Source of the DNA: Mytilus trossulus | Lineage: Eukaryota > Mollusca > Bivalvia > Mytilida > Mytilidae | Direction of reading: 5' to 3' | Assembly (NCBI RefSeq): GCF_036588685.1 | Contig: NC_086380.1 | Span: 31,142,474-31,206,473, forward strand | Length of the DNA: 64,000 bases | In this document: one piece after another, positions 23,091-35,650 of the stretch | Numbering within the stretch: position 1 is the first letter of the stretch | How the letters are laid out: every line of letters starts with the position of its first letter | Made by a program: the position numbers and the translations under genes | Notes under the pieces: generated by a model | What the model was told of the DNA's origin: nothing | What the model saw: only the letters and a program-made list of their open reading frames with translations | Database searches by the model: none

Positions 23091-24164
23091 ATAGAAACAG
23101 CTATATAAGGTAATTCGTAGTTCAAACTAAAAAAAAGTTGTGACAAAACAAATGTTTATCTTAATTGGCATGAAAGTTACTGGACATTCTCCAAACTTAT
23201 GACTTGTGTCCTTTTTTTTATTTCTTGAAAAGTTATCATTTATATTAAATATGTTTGAAAATTATTCGACAAATTTTTGACATTCTGAGTATGGTCTTGA
23301 ATTTAAATACTGTGTTGAATTTTTTAAACAGATTCTAGACATGCTGTTTTTTCTCAGTATGGCTTAAAATAGTCTGAACATTTTGAATTATATTTTAAAC
23401 TTACTTGACAATTCTCAGTTTTACAAATCATGACCAATACACATGATATAACTTTAATGTATCATTATTTCTTCTTTATATGCTATACTGGTGTTACAAT
23501 TGTTACAACAACAAAAAAAGTTGGGCATCAAAAATAATTAAAAATTTTGGTATATACATATTTATTACCGAACAAAAATAGCTATGAAATCTAACATAAT
23601 ATTCACTATTCGAATGTGGATATGCTGATATAAAAGAATTTAAATGTTGCTTTTTTAATAAATACAAATTGGTATTCCTGACTCTTATAAATCATTGGTA
23701 TTAAAGAGATAATAGTAACTGCAATTACGATTATCCCAATATGGCGACGGTAGATATAGCTAAAATCTTTACATTCATTTTTCTTAAATGTAGCATGCTT
23801 TTGTCAATAGTTACTCAGCTGCAAGGTTTATTTATAACATTACATCATATTTGAATCGTAACGGTGCACTGGAATCGTCTGAGCGCTTTGAAAATTGCCG
23901 TTGAAAAATTCGGTATGATAATCGTAACTCTATGGTATTTTTCTTCTTTGATAATCGTAATTTTCTTTATCGGATAATAGTAACTGAAACATAATAAATA
24001 TGTCTTTCAGCATTTCAATGGTATTTTGTGTGTTAAAAATGCAAATGTCAAGTTAAACGATGACATAAACGCATATAAAAATAAATGAAGAAACTTGCAG
24101 GTTAATATCTAGGACAAATTTACCTATATATATCTTCATGCCTTATATATCATGTACTGTAGTA
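23091..24164. other. 3' flank of gene A, nothing recognised
   Basis: Contains the likely 3' UTR. A gtaatt sequence 19 bp after the stop (23109) resembles a splice donor and is matched after the gene B coding end. No other feature was seen. Confidence 0.4.
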
Positions 24165-24414
24165 CGCCACTAGATTAAAACTGACGTGGAAAGGTAACAC
24201 ATGCCCACCGAAAGCTCTTTTTTTGAGAGCCCAGGTGGTCGTGTGGTCTAGCGGGACGGCTGCAGTGCAGGCGATTTGGTGTCACGATATCACAGTAGCA
24301 TGGGTTCGAATCCCGGCGAGGGAAGAACCAAAAATTTGCGAAAGCAAATTTACAGATCTAACATTGTTGGGTTGATGTTTAGACAAGTTGTATATATATA
24401 TATATATATATACA
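24165..24414 (+). mobile_element. tRNA-derived SINE
   Basis: The tRNA-like head has an A box (tggtctagcggg, 24244-24255) and a B box (ggttcgaatcc, 24303-24313) typical of RNA polymerase III promoters. After it comes a central segment, ttacagatctaacattgttg, and a (TA)n tail at 24390-24412. The central segment recurs, inverted, in the SINE at 45155-45333, whose tRNA head differs. Such shared central domains are known in metazoan and bivalve SINEs. The left limit is uncertain. Confidence 0.7.
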
Positions 24415-24780
24415 GTCATGGGACAAAAGTGAGTTCCCAGTAAAAAAAAATCCTATCATTTCAACTTGTTTATCTATTTATAACTGACAACAATATGAAT
24501 AACCTTTTAATTTAAACATATTTTATTTTCAAAAGTAGCAAAAGGGATTGGACACAAGTTATAACAACATTAGAGATGTCCTCTCCCAATATAAATATAA
24601 ACACAAAGTACATTAGATAATGGCGAAAAAAAAACCACAACATAGTACTTATGCATGTAATACATACTTCAAACAAAAATAATAATAAAAAGAAAAAAGA
24701 AAAAAAAAACCAATATAATAAGGAATAATAATGAAACAACTAGACTGAAGTGAAAGGTTGTAAAGTTGAAATTTAGAATG
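24415..24780 (-). other. AT-rich sequence, probable 3' region of LINE remnant
   Basis: Lies between the SINE tail and the end of the LINE coding remnant on the - strand. Low-complexity A/T runs only. Confidence 0.35.
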
Positions 24781-26207
24781 TTACTTGATTGTTTTAAATC
24801 TTTGTGTTATTCTGATATAAGATTGTACGGACTCAAAAATGTCTTTGTTTTGCTGAAAAGAAAGGTCACCGTCACCAGATAATAGAAGCTCAATGGATAT
24901 AGCATAACTTTCTAATTTTGAAAACAGTATTTCTCTGGCTTCGTTGTGAAGAGCGCACTCTAAAAAATAGTGTATACTATCCTCATCAGGGTGGCCACAG
25001 CTGCGTGCGGGACTTGGTTTAATATTAACACGATGTAAATCTGAATTTAAAGAACTGCGCATATTTCTCAAACGTGTATGAACAATATTAAGTTTTCTAT
25101 CCCCACAACTAAAATAGGAAGGTGGCTGTATCAATTTGGACTTCATCTTTCGTTTAAAAATATTTATGTTTTGGACGTACGTATGTCGGGGGGAAGGCTA
25201 TTCCATTCAATAGTAGTGGATGGGGAAAAGGATTTTCTAGTTATGTCTAGTCTATAACCGGGTACTACATAATTGTTACTGTTTCACAAATCATAGTTAG
25301 ATACTTGACCAACAAGCGGGGGCATTACATCACAGAGATAATAAGGGGCAGTCCTATTATGTAAAGAATAGAACATATTGAACTTTCTGGATTTTCTTCT
25401 GTCCACAAGCAATTGACAGCCATTTTCAAAATATATAGCTTCCCGACTAGCAAACACGGGCAACCCAGTTTACTAACCTTCCTGCTTCTAACTGAACATG
25501 TTCTAAATTGTCGGCTTCTTGTTGAGTACAACCATCCCATAACTGACATGCATATTCCATAACGGGTCTTATAAAAGTTAAATATATACGAGCAAGATAA
25601 TTTCTATTCAATACATATTTCAATTTTTTTTAAGAACATTTAATCTCGTGCTTGCAAACTTTAAAATATTTTCTATATGTGTATGGAATTTACCATTGGA
25701 ATCAAAAGTAATCCATAAGTGTTTATGACAGGAGACAAATTCTACTAATTGGTTTTGAAATTCTATTTCAATATCATCTGGGGAAGTATGGCAGGAGAAT
25801 ATCATAGCCTTTGTCTTATTAGGGTTAAAGTTAATAAGCCAATCTTTAGACCATACTGAAATTTGTTCTAAATCGCTGTTTAAGACATCCTCTATAGTGT
25901 AAGCGTTATTGCTGGAATAAGAAAGAGATGTATCATCAGCAAACAATCGAGTTAGACTTGTCAAATTATCAGCTATGTCATTTACATAAATAAGAAATAG
26001 TAGGGGACCTAATACAGAGCCTTGCAGAACTCCTGCATTAGTATTATCAAAAGGCGAATAGGCATTTGAAACAAAAACGCTTTGTTTTCTATTTGAAATA
26101 TAACTTTCAAACCATTTATACAGATTTCCATCAATACCATACGCTTTTAGTTTTATTAAGAGGCCACTATGCCATACCCTATCAAAAGCTTTCGAGGTAT
26201 TACACAA
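24781..26207 (-). pseudogene. LINE reverse transcriptase, 5'-truncated and frameshifted
   Basis: 26207-25620 (- strand) encodes the RT palm: TSKAFDRVWH, GVLQGSVLGPLLF and LFADDTSLS (FADD catalytic motif). After frameshifts, pieces at 25549-25325 (GWLYSTRSRQ; the original frame reads CQLWDGC there) and 25146-24781 follow. The last has the HTRLRNMRSSLN ... CGHPDEDSIHYFLEC zinc-knuckle-like C-terminus. There is no endonuclease and no start, so it is a truncated dead copy. Motifs fit the Jockey/CR1/L2-type superfamily; the clade is not set. Confidence 0.8.
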
Positions 26208-26477
26208 TATAAGAGATGTTATACAGCGATCGTATCCTATAATAAATTTATATTAGCTGGTGAACCTTTTGATATATACATGTACCTGTTAAAGATACGG
26301 AAAATGAAACATCTGTCGAGTCAGCTATTGTGGTAAGTAGATATTTTGATTTTTTTCAAAGTTTCAATGTTGTGTGCGCGTTTAATTCCGTTTTTGTTTG
26401 GGTTTTTTTAGGGTGAGGGGGAGGATGGATTAGCTTCAGAAAAATGTATGACAATTAGGTTAGGCTAATTTTTGTTT
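26208..26477. other. spacer between two LINE remnants
   Basis: No gene or repeat was recognised. It contains a G-rich run (gggtgagggggaggatgga). Confidence 0.35.
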
Positions 26478-26890
26478 TCATTTAATAGGATATCTGCCCA
26501 ATTCTCCGTATATCATGAAATTAGGTGTAGAATTTTTAACCTTAAGCAAAAGTTTGCAGAATTTCATATGAACCCTTTCTATAACCGAATTATTACCAAA
26601 ACCCCAGACTTCACTCCCATAAATTAAAATAGGTTTAACAATCTTATCAAATAATTCAATTTGACATTCAATAGAAAGATTGTGCAATCTGCCTTTTTTT
26701 GATAACGTCGTACATAGCACACATCGCTTTATTTGCTTGTGCTTTTTTAGCCTTTAAAAAACTTCCTGTTCTACTGAATAAGAGACCTAGATAAGAAAAC
26801 TCATTAACAATTTCTAGTACAATATCTTCATAATTAAACTTAATATTATTAGGTAGTCTACCTTTAGAAAAAAATAATACCGGTGCTCTT
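26478..26890 (-). pseudogene. second LINE fragment (RT C-terminal part)
   Basis: From the right, the - strand reads FSKGRLPNNIKF, EFSYLGLLFSRTGSFLKA and AQANKAMCAMYDVIKK. A slip at a run of A then shifts the frame into NLSIECQIELFDKIVKPIL, YGSEVWGF and YGELGRYPI. This is the thumb/connection region of an RT of a different family from the neighbour at 24781-26207. Both ends are missing. Confidence 0.7.
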
Positions 26891-27375
26891 ATAAATAATT
26901 GCTAAATGATTAAAACCAATGTCACTGTAGACATATTCCTTCCACATGCATCATATTAAATGTTAAAGGTAAATCATTTTTTTACCAAAATTTGTTTTTC
27001 ATAAATAGCAAAGTATTATTGTATCCTAATTCTTCTTGATTGAAAGGTTGTGTTATTTTATCTGTTGCAATATATATTAAGTATTACACGTGGAAAGGAT
27101 GATCCTCATAAAAGTAAGGTATTCAACACCTCATGGTAGACGCAACTGTCATATTGCAAATTACTGGTTTACAAATGTACCTGTTATCAGCGATGCAACT
27201 TATCAGTTGACTGACCAAGCCACTGCAATATGAAAAGTTTGTTGATAGATGAAAATGAAAATCATCATTTAAATAATGAATTAAAATAGATTTTCTTCAT
27301 TGAAATTATTAAGTGAAATATTTAAATATTAAAACTAACTGAATAATTTCACAAAAAAATATTATCTTCTGCAGG
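26891..27375. other. intergenic, nothing recognised
   Basis: AT-rich, no supported feature. Confidence 0.4.
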
Positions 27376-27467
27376 AATAGTAGAAAACTGTATTTATGAA
27401 GGGTTCCATCAATAATTTCTATAGATATCATTGATGGGACCCTTCATAAATACAGTTTTCTATTATT
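27376..27467. repeat. near-perfect 38-bp inverted repeat (hairpin)
   Basis: Arms 27376-27413 and 27430-27467 are inverted copies with two mismatches; loop 16 bp. The arm core is aaaactgtatttatgaaggg. Size and shape suit either a small foldback element or a miRNA-like precursor. No target duplication was found. Confidence 0.75.
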
Positions 27468-27524
27468 GGTCCTATACAATGGATCTCAAACAGACAGGTT
27501 AGTATTGTGTTTGTTCGAAGAAAT

Positions 27525-27920
27525 CTTGAGAGAAAAAAATCAGGACGGAATTACCAGAGGGACATTCAAACTCATAACTCGAACATAAAATGACAACGTC
27601 ATGGCTTAACATGAAAAACGTTAACAAACCAACAATATGCACAAAACACAACATAGAAAACTAAAGAATAAGCAACACGAACACCTAAACAAATTTTGGG
27701 TGATCTCAGGTGATCTTGAAGGGTAAGCAGAATCTGTTCCACATGTGGCACCTGTCTTGTAGCTATTGTAATAACAGATCAAGTAAATAGTCTAAAGCAA
27801 TAGGTCACATTCATTAAATAGAACGGGATTGTAGTTATAAACATATTCGAAATCATCTGTGTAACGGTTTTTCCATAACGGTCTACCAACTCGTGATGGC
27901 GTCTGTTAGCTTTACGAATG
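27525..27920 (-). repeat. dispersed repeat family 2, long copy, inverted
   Basis: The reverse complement carries the same ordered blocks as 4640-5065 and 10465-10850, including the catagaaaactaaagaataa and ccataacggtctaccaac equivalents. Confidence 0.7.
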
Positions 27921-28509
27921 GATGAATCAACTTCACCATTTGGAACTCTTGGTTTAATAGCTTCCTTGTGTGCAGCAACACTTTATCACGAAAATCATCA
28001 TAGGAAATACAAGCACGGAAATATCGTATCGATTAGGAGTTATATAACCGTACGCAGTTGCTGCTGGAATGTTGCTACTTACAAATGGAAAGTTCACAAT
28101 CATCTTTTCTGTAGTAAAGTTTTGTAATCAACCGACCCTTATTGTCAATTTTTACATGTAACAGAAATATGCCTCAAGTACATTTGTAACCCATTTTACT
28201 TAAGCAAATTTGTCTGCCAGTTTTTCGAACGGCAAAATATATAAATGCTGTTTGTCAGTAGCTGTGACATACATTCCAGGTGAAAGCAATTTGTTAAAAG
28301 TTAAAAGAAAATGAATCAAAATAAAACTAAATTGGGGGTCATTCTGATATGTCCCCTTAGGTGTGCCCAAATGGTGTTGTACTATACAAAATTAATCCTT
28401 GATTCTTCAAAGTAAAGTTTTAACGTTTAATAAATAAGCATATAGTAACAGCAATAGAAAGTCATAAACAGGGAAGAATGTGTTTTGTTCAATTTATACT
28501 GTTGAGATG
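27921..28509. other. intergenic, nothing recognised
   Basis: A 69-codon open frame at 27918-28127 overlaps the repeat edge and has no motif; not called. Confidence 0.4.
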
Positions 28510-28735
28510 GTGTCCAGAGATTGTTAAGACTGTCAAAAATGTGTCGAGATACAGGTATAGTAAGACAGCGTTAAGACTGTCAAGAATGTGTCAAGACTTA
28601 TTCAACCACTATTTAGAATGTCAGGAATATGTAAAAACATATTCAGACATTATCAAGTTAGTCAAGAATATGTCATGACTGATTGAGACACATTTAAGAC
28701 AGTCAAGAATTGGTTATCAAGACACTTGTCTAGAA
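28510..28735. repeat. degenerate short tandem repeat
   Basis: Variants of gtcaagaatgtgtcaagac, spaced irregularly about 30-60 bp, occur at least five times. It is too degenerate to fix a unit length by eye. Confidence 0.5.
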
Positions 28736-29528
28736 AGCCAAAACTAGTCTACAATACAATACTAATTACCTTGAAAACTTTATAAAACGAACCGTCTTTG
28801 GTTTCAGTTCTTTTCTGTGAAATGGCTTGTTCGTTTTCGAAAAACATGTATGAAAAAAAACAAAATCCATAAAATTCTACACTCCGAGGAAAATTCAAAA
28901 TTGAAAGTGTAGCAAAATTAAATATTTAAAACATGTCATACGAATGGACAACAACTTTAATATTCCTGACCAGGTACCGGCATCCGCATACACGTATGTT
29001 GAAAATAGTAGATTGAACATGGTTTCTTGGCGCTCCACCTCTCATTTTTATAACAGTCTCATCCAATGCTATTATATTGACAACGATGCATGAACAAAAC
29101 AGTCACACTAGATAAAACTGTTAAAATAAGGGTACAGCAGTCACCCCATGTCATAATCTCAAATATTTAACAAGGAAGGACGACAAAAAACATTGTCTTT
29201 GTCTCATATTGTGTACTGTTGTTTGTCTTTTGATTTCTTTTTCCTGTTTAACTATGGCATTGTTATTTTACTGTCGATTGATACGTTTTAATCTCCCGTT
29301 AGTATATTTTGACTTTTGTTAAGTTGTCAAGATATTTTTTGTTTTGATTTCTAAGAAGATCTAAGACTAATCAAGTCTTTGTCATTCCAGTAGTTTTTTT
29401 ACCTATAATATATTTCCTGCTTGAAAATGTATAAACAGTATTGTTTCAACAACAAGAAAATACTTTTAAATCTAAACAGGACTTATCATTTTATGTTTCA
29501 GTCTATTTATGATGATGTTTACACCAAA
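28736..29528. other. intergenic, nothing recognised
   Basis: No supported feature. Confidence 0.4.
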
Positions 29529-29705
29529 CACAAATGGTTGTACACTAGTAATATTTTGTAGTCCTTTATAGCTTGCTGTTCGGTGTGAGCCAAGGCTCTG
29601 TGTTGAAGACCGTACCTTGACCTATAATTGTTTACTTTAATTTATAAATCTTTACATGAATGGAAAGTTGCTCATTGGCATTTATACCACATCGTTCAAT
29701 ATCCA
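29529..29705 (+). repeat. dispersed 3'-tail repeat, diverged
   Basis: Carries ggttgtacactagtaat, tagcttgctgttcggtgtga, a gttgaagaccgtaccttgac block and a taccacatcgttcaatatcc end. An older copy of the family. Confidence 0.65.
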
Positions 29706-31484
29706 TTTTATTAATTTACTATATAGATTAAATATTATATGTATAGTTGATCACGAATACTAATAAACGGTACACTATTGTTTTTCAAACTTTAAACTTT
29801 AAACCAGACTGAATTGTTTATATTTTCTTAATGCAAAATAAATATTGTCACCTAATAAAATAAATTAAAAAACTGGTAAGGTAATTAGTGAATATGATAA
29901 CATTTAAACATTTTGTAAAAATTAAACATTGATAGAAACTTAGATATTCTATTTATTTGATTTGTGTTTTACAGGGAAACAAAAGAAGTCAGGACATTTA
30001 ACACCAGTAATGAATTATTTCTGCCGACGATTCAAATATATCACATATAACCGAACTGTGTACTGATTTTTGATACACTTTTTTTTCACTTTGTTGCTTG
30101 CAAGTAGAATATGATTCACAATTTTAATGTACCATTATTTCACTATATGTAGATATTCTAACAAATTCATATTTAGTTCCTTTTTTATTAATGTGTATGT
30201 TTTCAGCAGATAACTACTCCATGTAAGTGTTGGTTTTGCTCTAACCGATTTGTCTTCAAATATAGCACTACCTAATTTTTCAACACATGTTCTCTGTTTA
30301 ATGACGTATGATTGCATTTAGTTCTCATTCAAACAATAGTACCTTCCCCGATCAAAAAGGTATTCAGCCTGATGTTTAAAATTAAATTTAGATTTCAGAT
30401 ATTACTATAAAACATTTCTTTAAAAGGCAATTAAAGGAAAGGGCAGCTGCTATCCTTTTTTTAAGGTAATTTGAATTCGTAAGAAAGGTCTTTATTGATA
30501 TGAATTATTGATAACAATTAGCGAATAGTTGTGTTAATGCAATAGCACATATTAATCCGCTAAGTGAAAGGGTGTATTATGTGTACATCTAAATTTCATC
30601 ATATTATCAGCCTGGTACCTTTGATAGTGCGCAATGATTTATTGCCTCTAGATTCAATCTGAATACAACATTGTTATTTTTGAAATAAAAGTTGTCCGCG
30701 AAATAAAAGAGAAAGGTATCCGTTGTGAGTGTATCTAAATATAATGCATCTTATTTCATAAATTCCTATGCGGAAGTATTATGAATTTTTTTCTGACCTT
30801 TTTTTAATAGTTTTGTAGATCTGAAACAAATGTCATGTTTGTTTGTCTTTTTCATTTAAAATTATTTTACACTTTGAAATAAGTAGATGTTTTGTTTTGG
30901 TTTTTATTTGAAACTAAAAGAAAAAAGTTAGATTTTGAAGGACCTTTTGAACATCACGTTGTATCACTGTTTAAGATTTAGTACGCACTGAAGGACCTAC
31001 AAAGTCTTTGAAACATTCATTATGCCATTTATTTAATACGCAAGTGAGCTTATCTGAGAAAGATAGACGAATACTTGTAATATATACATTATATTATTTT
31101 AATAGTTTCTATTGTATGGCATAAATCCCTATATTATTTTAATAGTTTTGTCACATATTTATAGAAATACATAACTTTTGTTATTTTCTGCTGAATACTT
31201 GCTTTGTTCCGATAAACTTGAATTTCAAATAGTATAGTTTATTATCAGGTTAATATTGCATATATACAACGTTCACGGTTTATTTATCGTCTTCCTTCGA
31301 TTTTTCTGTGGTCCCATTTGTGTTGGCAGCTGTACAGATTGTTTCCTTCCTTTGTCTACAATATTCTACCAAATGTGTAAGCTAAAGGAACGTTTTGAAT
31401 ATCATAAGTTCCTCATGTTTGTATCTACAAAACTAGGTTAACCCACTAATTGTTCGTAAAATGAGTACACCAATAGATATAAGA
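29706..31484. other. intergenic, nothing recognised
   Basis: About 1.8 kb of AT-rich DNA with no gene or repeat that I could support. Confidence 0.45.
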
Positions 31485-31720
31485 AGATGTTGTATGAGTT
31501 TCAATGAGACAACTCCCCCGGCGAATAATCTTTAATAATTGAAGGATCGCTAAACACTTAAAGTAGAAGAACTCTCCATCCAAGTCAAATTTTGTAAAAG
31601 TAAACCCTCAAAGATCAAAGTACGGTCTTCAACATGCAGCCCTGGCTCACACTAAAAAGCAAGCTATGAAAGATACCAAACGTAACTGGTTTAAACAATT
31701 CAAACCGGAAAACCAATGGT
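31485..31720 (-). repeat. dispersed 3'-tail repeat, inverted, diverged
   Basis: The - strand reads the gttcaaaccgg-type, agcttgctttttagtgtgag and gttgaagaccgtactttga equivalents and a catacaacatcttc end. Confidence 0.6.
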
Positions 31721-31739
31721 ATAATATATATTAAAAAAA

Positions 31740-32230
31740 ACACACTTATGATTACCTTTGCTGTATTTGGCCCATCTTTTGGAAATTTAGGGTCCTCAAT
31801 ATTCTGCAAATTTGTATTTTTTTAGCTTTATATTTTTATTTATCTGAGTGTCATTGATGAGTCTTGTCTATACAAAACGAGCGTTTGGCGTATTGATGAT
31901 AAGCTTGGGAACTTTGATAATTATTTACACCACTATGGTGATGCCACTGCTGGTAGACATTTCCTCCCCGGGGGTATCTCCAGCCCAGTAGTTCGGTTTT
32001 GATAGGATTATCACTTGTATGGTCATTTTTGTAACTTTCCTGTTTTATCAAGTGTGAGTTTTTCAAAATACCAAGGATTTTCTCATCTAAAACCCTTACT
32101 AGGCACAACTTTTTGGAAATTTGGGTCCTCACTGTTCCCTTAAATTGGGCGTCACTGACAAGAAGACGAAACGTGCGCTTTGCGTCTTTAATCATAAGCC
32201 TGGGATCTTTGATCTAAATATGAACTACAT
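31740..32230 (-). repeat. dispersed repeat family 3
   Basis: Contains gatgagtcttgtctatacaa, a cgtttggcgta block, a tggtgatgccactgctgg block and tatctccagcccagtag. Reverse complements of these occur in 38260-38700 (tactgggcttgtgatacc, caccagcagtggtatcgacc, gtctacaaaagacttatcag), with shorter pieces at 20105-20165 and 48485-48530. Confidence 0.55.
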
Positions 32231-32375
32231 CAGAAAACAAAAACTACTGAACTCCAGATTTCTGACTCAGAACAGGTGCAACAAATGCAGCAGGTTTTCA
32301 CATGTTAAACGTTCACACTTACCTTAAAAAAATATTTTTGCAATGAGTCAATTCTTAATCCAAGTCACAATTTAT

Positions 32376-32625
32376 ATGGGGACGAAGTTCCAAATAACAG
32401 TAGAAAATTCAATAAAAAAAAAATTCGGGAAAATTGATATGAAAAAACGTTACCTGATGATAGCGTTTCTTTGTTTACATTGCATATGACGTCATAACTA
32501 AAATAACGTCACAACTAAAATCTCTAACAACAGAACCAAAATCGGAAACGTTACGGTATTTCCGTTGGTTTTTTAGACAAATATTTAAGTTACAAAAAAA
32601 TATTTCATACAGACTTCGTCCCCAT
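32376..32625. mobile_element. MITE-like element with short inverted ends
   Basis: tggggacgaagt at 32377-32388 is inverted as acttcgtcccca at 32613-32624. About 250 bp, non-coding, with gacgtcat motifs inside. The target duplication was not resolved. Confidence 0.45.
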
Positions 32626-32639
32626 TTACAGGTAATGCC

Positions 32640-32830
32640 TGGCTCATATTAATAGAAATCCTGAAAAGGTCAAAGTACGGTCTTCAATGCGTAGCCCAAG
32701 CTCACACTGAACAGCAAGCTACAAAGGACACCACACATGACTACATGTAGTTTAAACCATTCAAACCGACAAACCAACAGTTTCACTCAACATAAAAAAA
32801 TAGAAACGAGAAACACTTATGAACCACATC
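32640..32830 (-). repeat. dispersed 3'-tail repeat, inverted, partial
   Basis: Carries the aaagtacggtcttcaatgcg, agcaagctacaaagga and caaaccgacaaaccaac equivalents. Same orientation as 31485-31720 and separated from it by other elements. Confidence 0.6.
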
Positions 32831-33380
32831 AATACGCTTAACTTAGGTTTCGTAAAACAAATAAAGCTCTTATGTTTTACGCCAGATTTATGATAAACCG
32901 CCATCTTAGGTTGTGCATTCCCAGTACAAAATCAATTCAAGTGAATGATTCATCAGCGATGTGTTCTTAGTTTAAACATATTTTATTGTTCAAAGTAAAT
33001 GGATCACACATATGTTTTTCAACTAAGTTCCGTCTTCTCCATATGTGTCCTTGCTTATTTTGACATTCCATAACCAAATTTGCTGCCAATAACGAGTTAT
33101 TATTTTATCATTTCACTTTAATTGATAATTTAACCAAACAAAAACACGTTCAAATCTTGTTCATTTCTCTTAGCTAAAGGCTTTTAGTATATGTTTTGCA
33201 AAATCATATACTAAATAACCAGAAGATCAATATAACACAATTAAAACTGGAAATGGTATAAGTTGTACTGGACAATAGCGAATCCTCAATATTGAGTGAT
33301 ATACCGTGTACAACTAACAAAATATATTCGGTTACAATGTCGTTTTTAAATTAGGTTTGATTTTCAACAGATAAATTATG

Positions 33381-33497
33381 TTAAGGAGGGGTATTTGCGA
33401 AAAATACCAGTCGAGAGAATGTTAAATTTCGCGAGCCGTAAGGCAAGGGAAATTCATTCTCAAGACTGATATTTTTCGATAATACCCCTCAAGAACA
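33381..33497. repeat. foldback sequence
   Basis: aggggtatttgcgaaaaata (left arm) pairs with tatttttcgataatacccct (right arm), and the pairing extends into gtcgagagaatg / cattctcaagac. This makes a long imperfect hairpin of about 115 bp. Confidence 0.55.
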
Positions 33498-34959
33498 TGC
33501 TTCTAGTATATCTGTTTAATTACACCGAATGTTTTATGTTCAAAAACGCATTGATGATCGTGACGTTACAAGCGTCCAGTCGGATAGGGTATTTTTTGGG
33601 CAAATACCACGGCAGAGAGGGTAAAAAAGGCATATCCTTTTGGCAAATACCCCGGCGGCGTTGAAAATGAACGATATTCATTTCATAGCAGCAAATTGGT
33701 GAAAAGTACACTAGCTATCAACCAACCAAAATCCCGGATTCTTACATAAGGTGTAATTACAAATGAAAACATATACGATATTGCAATGGTGAACAGTAAT
33801 TTTATCTCCTTGCTCTTGCGTGTGTTTTATCTATCTGTGGGTATTTTTCTTTCAGTTTACAGATTTTTTGTCATGGACGATTTGTCAATGTCTTTTGTTT
33901 TCCTACTATCTGTTTTATACCCTTCCAATTTTCATAACATTTAAGGTGGGATAAAAAAAATGTACAAATATAGTTATACATTATCCAGTTTAAGTCTCTG
34001 TTTATTCTTTTCAAATAAAGTTAATTTTTGATGTCATGCGTTCTGTTACGAACCATTGGATAAAAGCAGAAAAACACTATAATCTACTGGACAATATATC
34101 AAATGTGGACGAAGTCAACCTTGTTTATTAGTTTACAAGTGTTTCCATCGATACCTTTCGACGATTATGATCAAAACAAAGACTGTGTATTCTTGCATGA
34201 CAGTTCGATACGGCATGGCTTACAACGTGTAAATAAAATTGTACGGATACTGGTTTGTATTTGTGTAAAACAAATAGTGTTCCTTAGCTAATAAAACAGA
34301 CTGTATTTGTATTGAAATACTAGTACGTAATCCATTAACTTCATGTCCATACAAAATGTATCTATTCAAAAATTGAAAGTCGGATATGATAATATACAAA
34401 TGCGTCAATAACTGGGCGAAATTCACTAACTAAAGATCTGTCAACAACCGACGGCTCAACATTGAAGCCGTTGATTCATATACATATATATCAATGATTC
34501 TGGGACAACTCGACTAGAATTAAATCTATAGATACATCTTATATATAGTACTCTGTCGATTCTTAGACATATATCATTTTTGATAAACCTGAAAAATGCT
34601 GCATTTAAAAATTGACACTCTTGAACTATTACAACGACTTAATATTTTATTATACTATATGTATAACAGCTTTAAATAACTTTTTTTCAGAATGTATCAG
34701 CAAAGATACATAAAGGATAAACACCTCTAAGAGCTAAAAATTTCTAAAATTAAAATGTATACCGTTATTCGTATCCTGATTTTTGTGTTTATAAGACTGT
34801 AAGCAAATAACTTGTGAAGAATGAATCATATCGTGGTGCATGTCTTTTTTTTACTACAACCCTTTGTTAATGATTATCTATTTTTTCATAATTTTCTTTC
34901 TATTTTTTATATTTAAAAAAAATAACAGTACACAAAATAATATTTTTGTTGATACATAT
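33498..34959. other. intergenic, nothing recognised
   Basis: A second short run of ggcaaatacc motifs sits at 33598-33655. No gene was seen. Confidence 0.4.
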
Positions 34960-35650
34960 TTATTTCGTGAAAACTGTTACCAGCCGATGAGTTTTTATTT
35001 AACATGTATATTGGCAATGCACAAAGTAATGTCTTTCTCCGACTGATTATACTTAATCCATTGAATGTTGGATGTGTGCTGATTGATAATGTAGTCTTAG
35101 ATTCATGATTTTTCATTAGTTGTTCGTTGCTTTGAACTAGCTGTCAGTAACTGCGAGTACTCACAAATCTGTACTTAGTTGTTTTTTCGTTGGGGTGTAC
35201 AAGTAACTGGTAATTTTAGTATTTGTATTTTTATCCTTCGAATGGTGTTTTTTATTGTTCGTAATATCGTTGTACTGTTTCACAACTGTCTCAGGATAGG
35301 GAAGGATTGAGATCTCACTAACATATTAAACCCCGCCACATTTTGCATGTTTGTTGCTGTCCCAAGTCAGGAGCCGGCAATTCAGTGGTTGTCGTTTGTT
35401 TATCTGTTGAATATTTGTTTTTCGTTATTTTTTTGGTACATAACTAAGGACGTTAGTTTTCTCTTTTGATTTGTTTTAAATTGTCATTTCGGGGCATGTA
35501 TAGCTGATAATGCGGTAAAGGGTTTAGCTCAGTGTTAAAGTCCGTACGGTTACATATAGTGGTTAATTCTAAGTTATTTGGTCTCTTGTTCTCGTGTGAT
35601 GAGGTGTTTCATTGGAATTCATACCACATCTTCTTTTTTATATCTAATCT
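34960..35650 (+). repeat. Penelope-like family 3' region, diverged copy
   Basis: Follows the 3' UTR order of the element at 54.1-56.6 kb: a ggcaatgcacaaagtaatgt block, ctagctgtcagtaactgcga, ctgtcccaagtcaggagcc, a tagctgataatgcggtaaag block and the end ataccacatcttctttttta. The closest relative in the window is 47770-48115, so both belong to a subfamily. Confidence 0.6.

Noticed and set aside
24232-24320. Functional tRNA gene
   Set aside because: A and B boxes are present, but the segment does not close into a clear cloverleaf with an acceptor stem, and it is followed by the SINE core and a (TA)n tail.
28510-28735. CRISPR-like array
   Set aside because: Repeats are degenerate, spacers irregular, and the DNA is eukaryotic.
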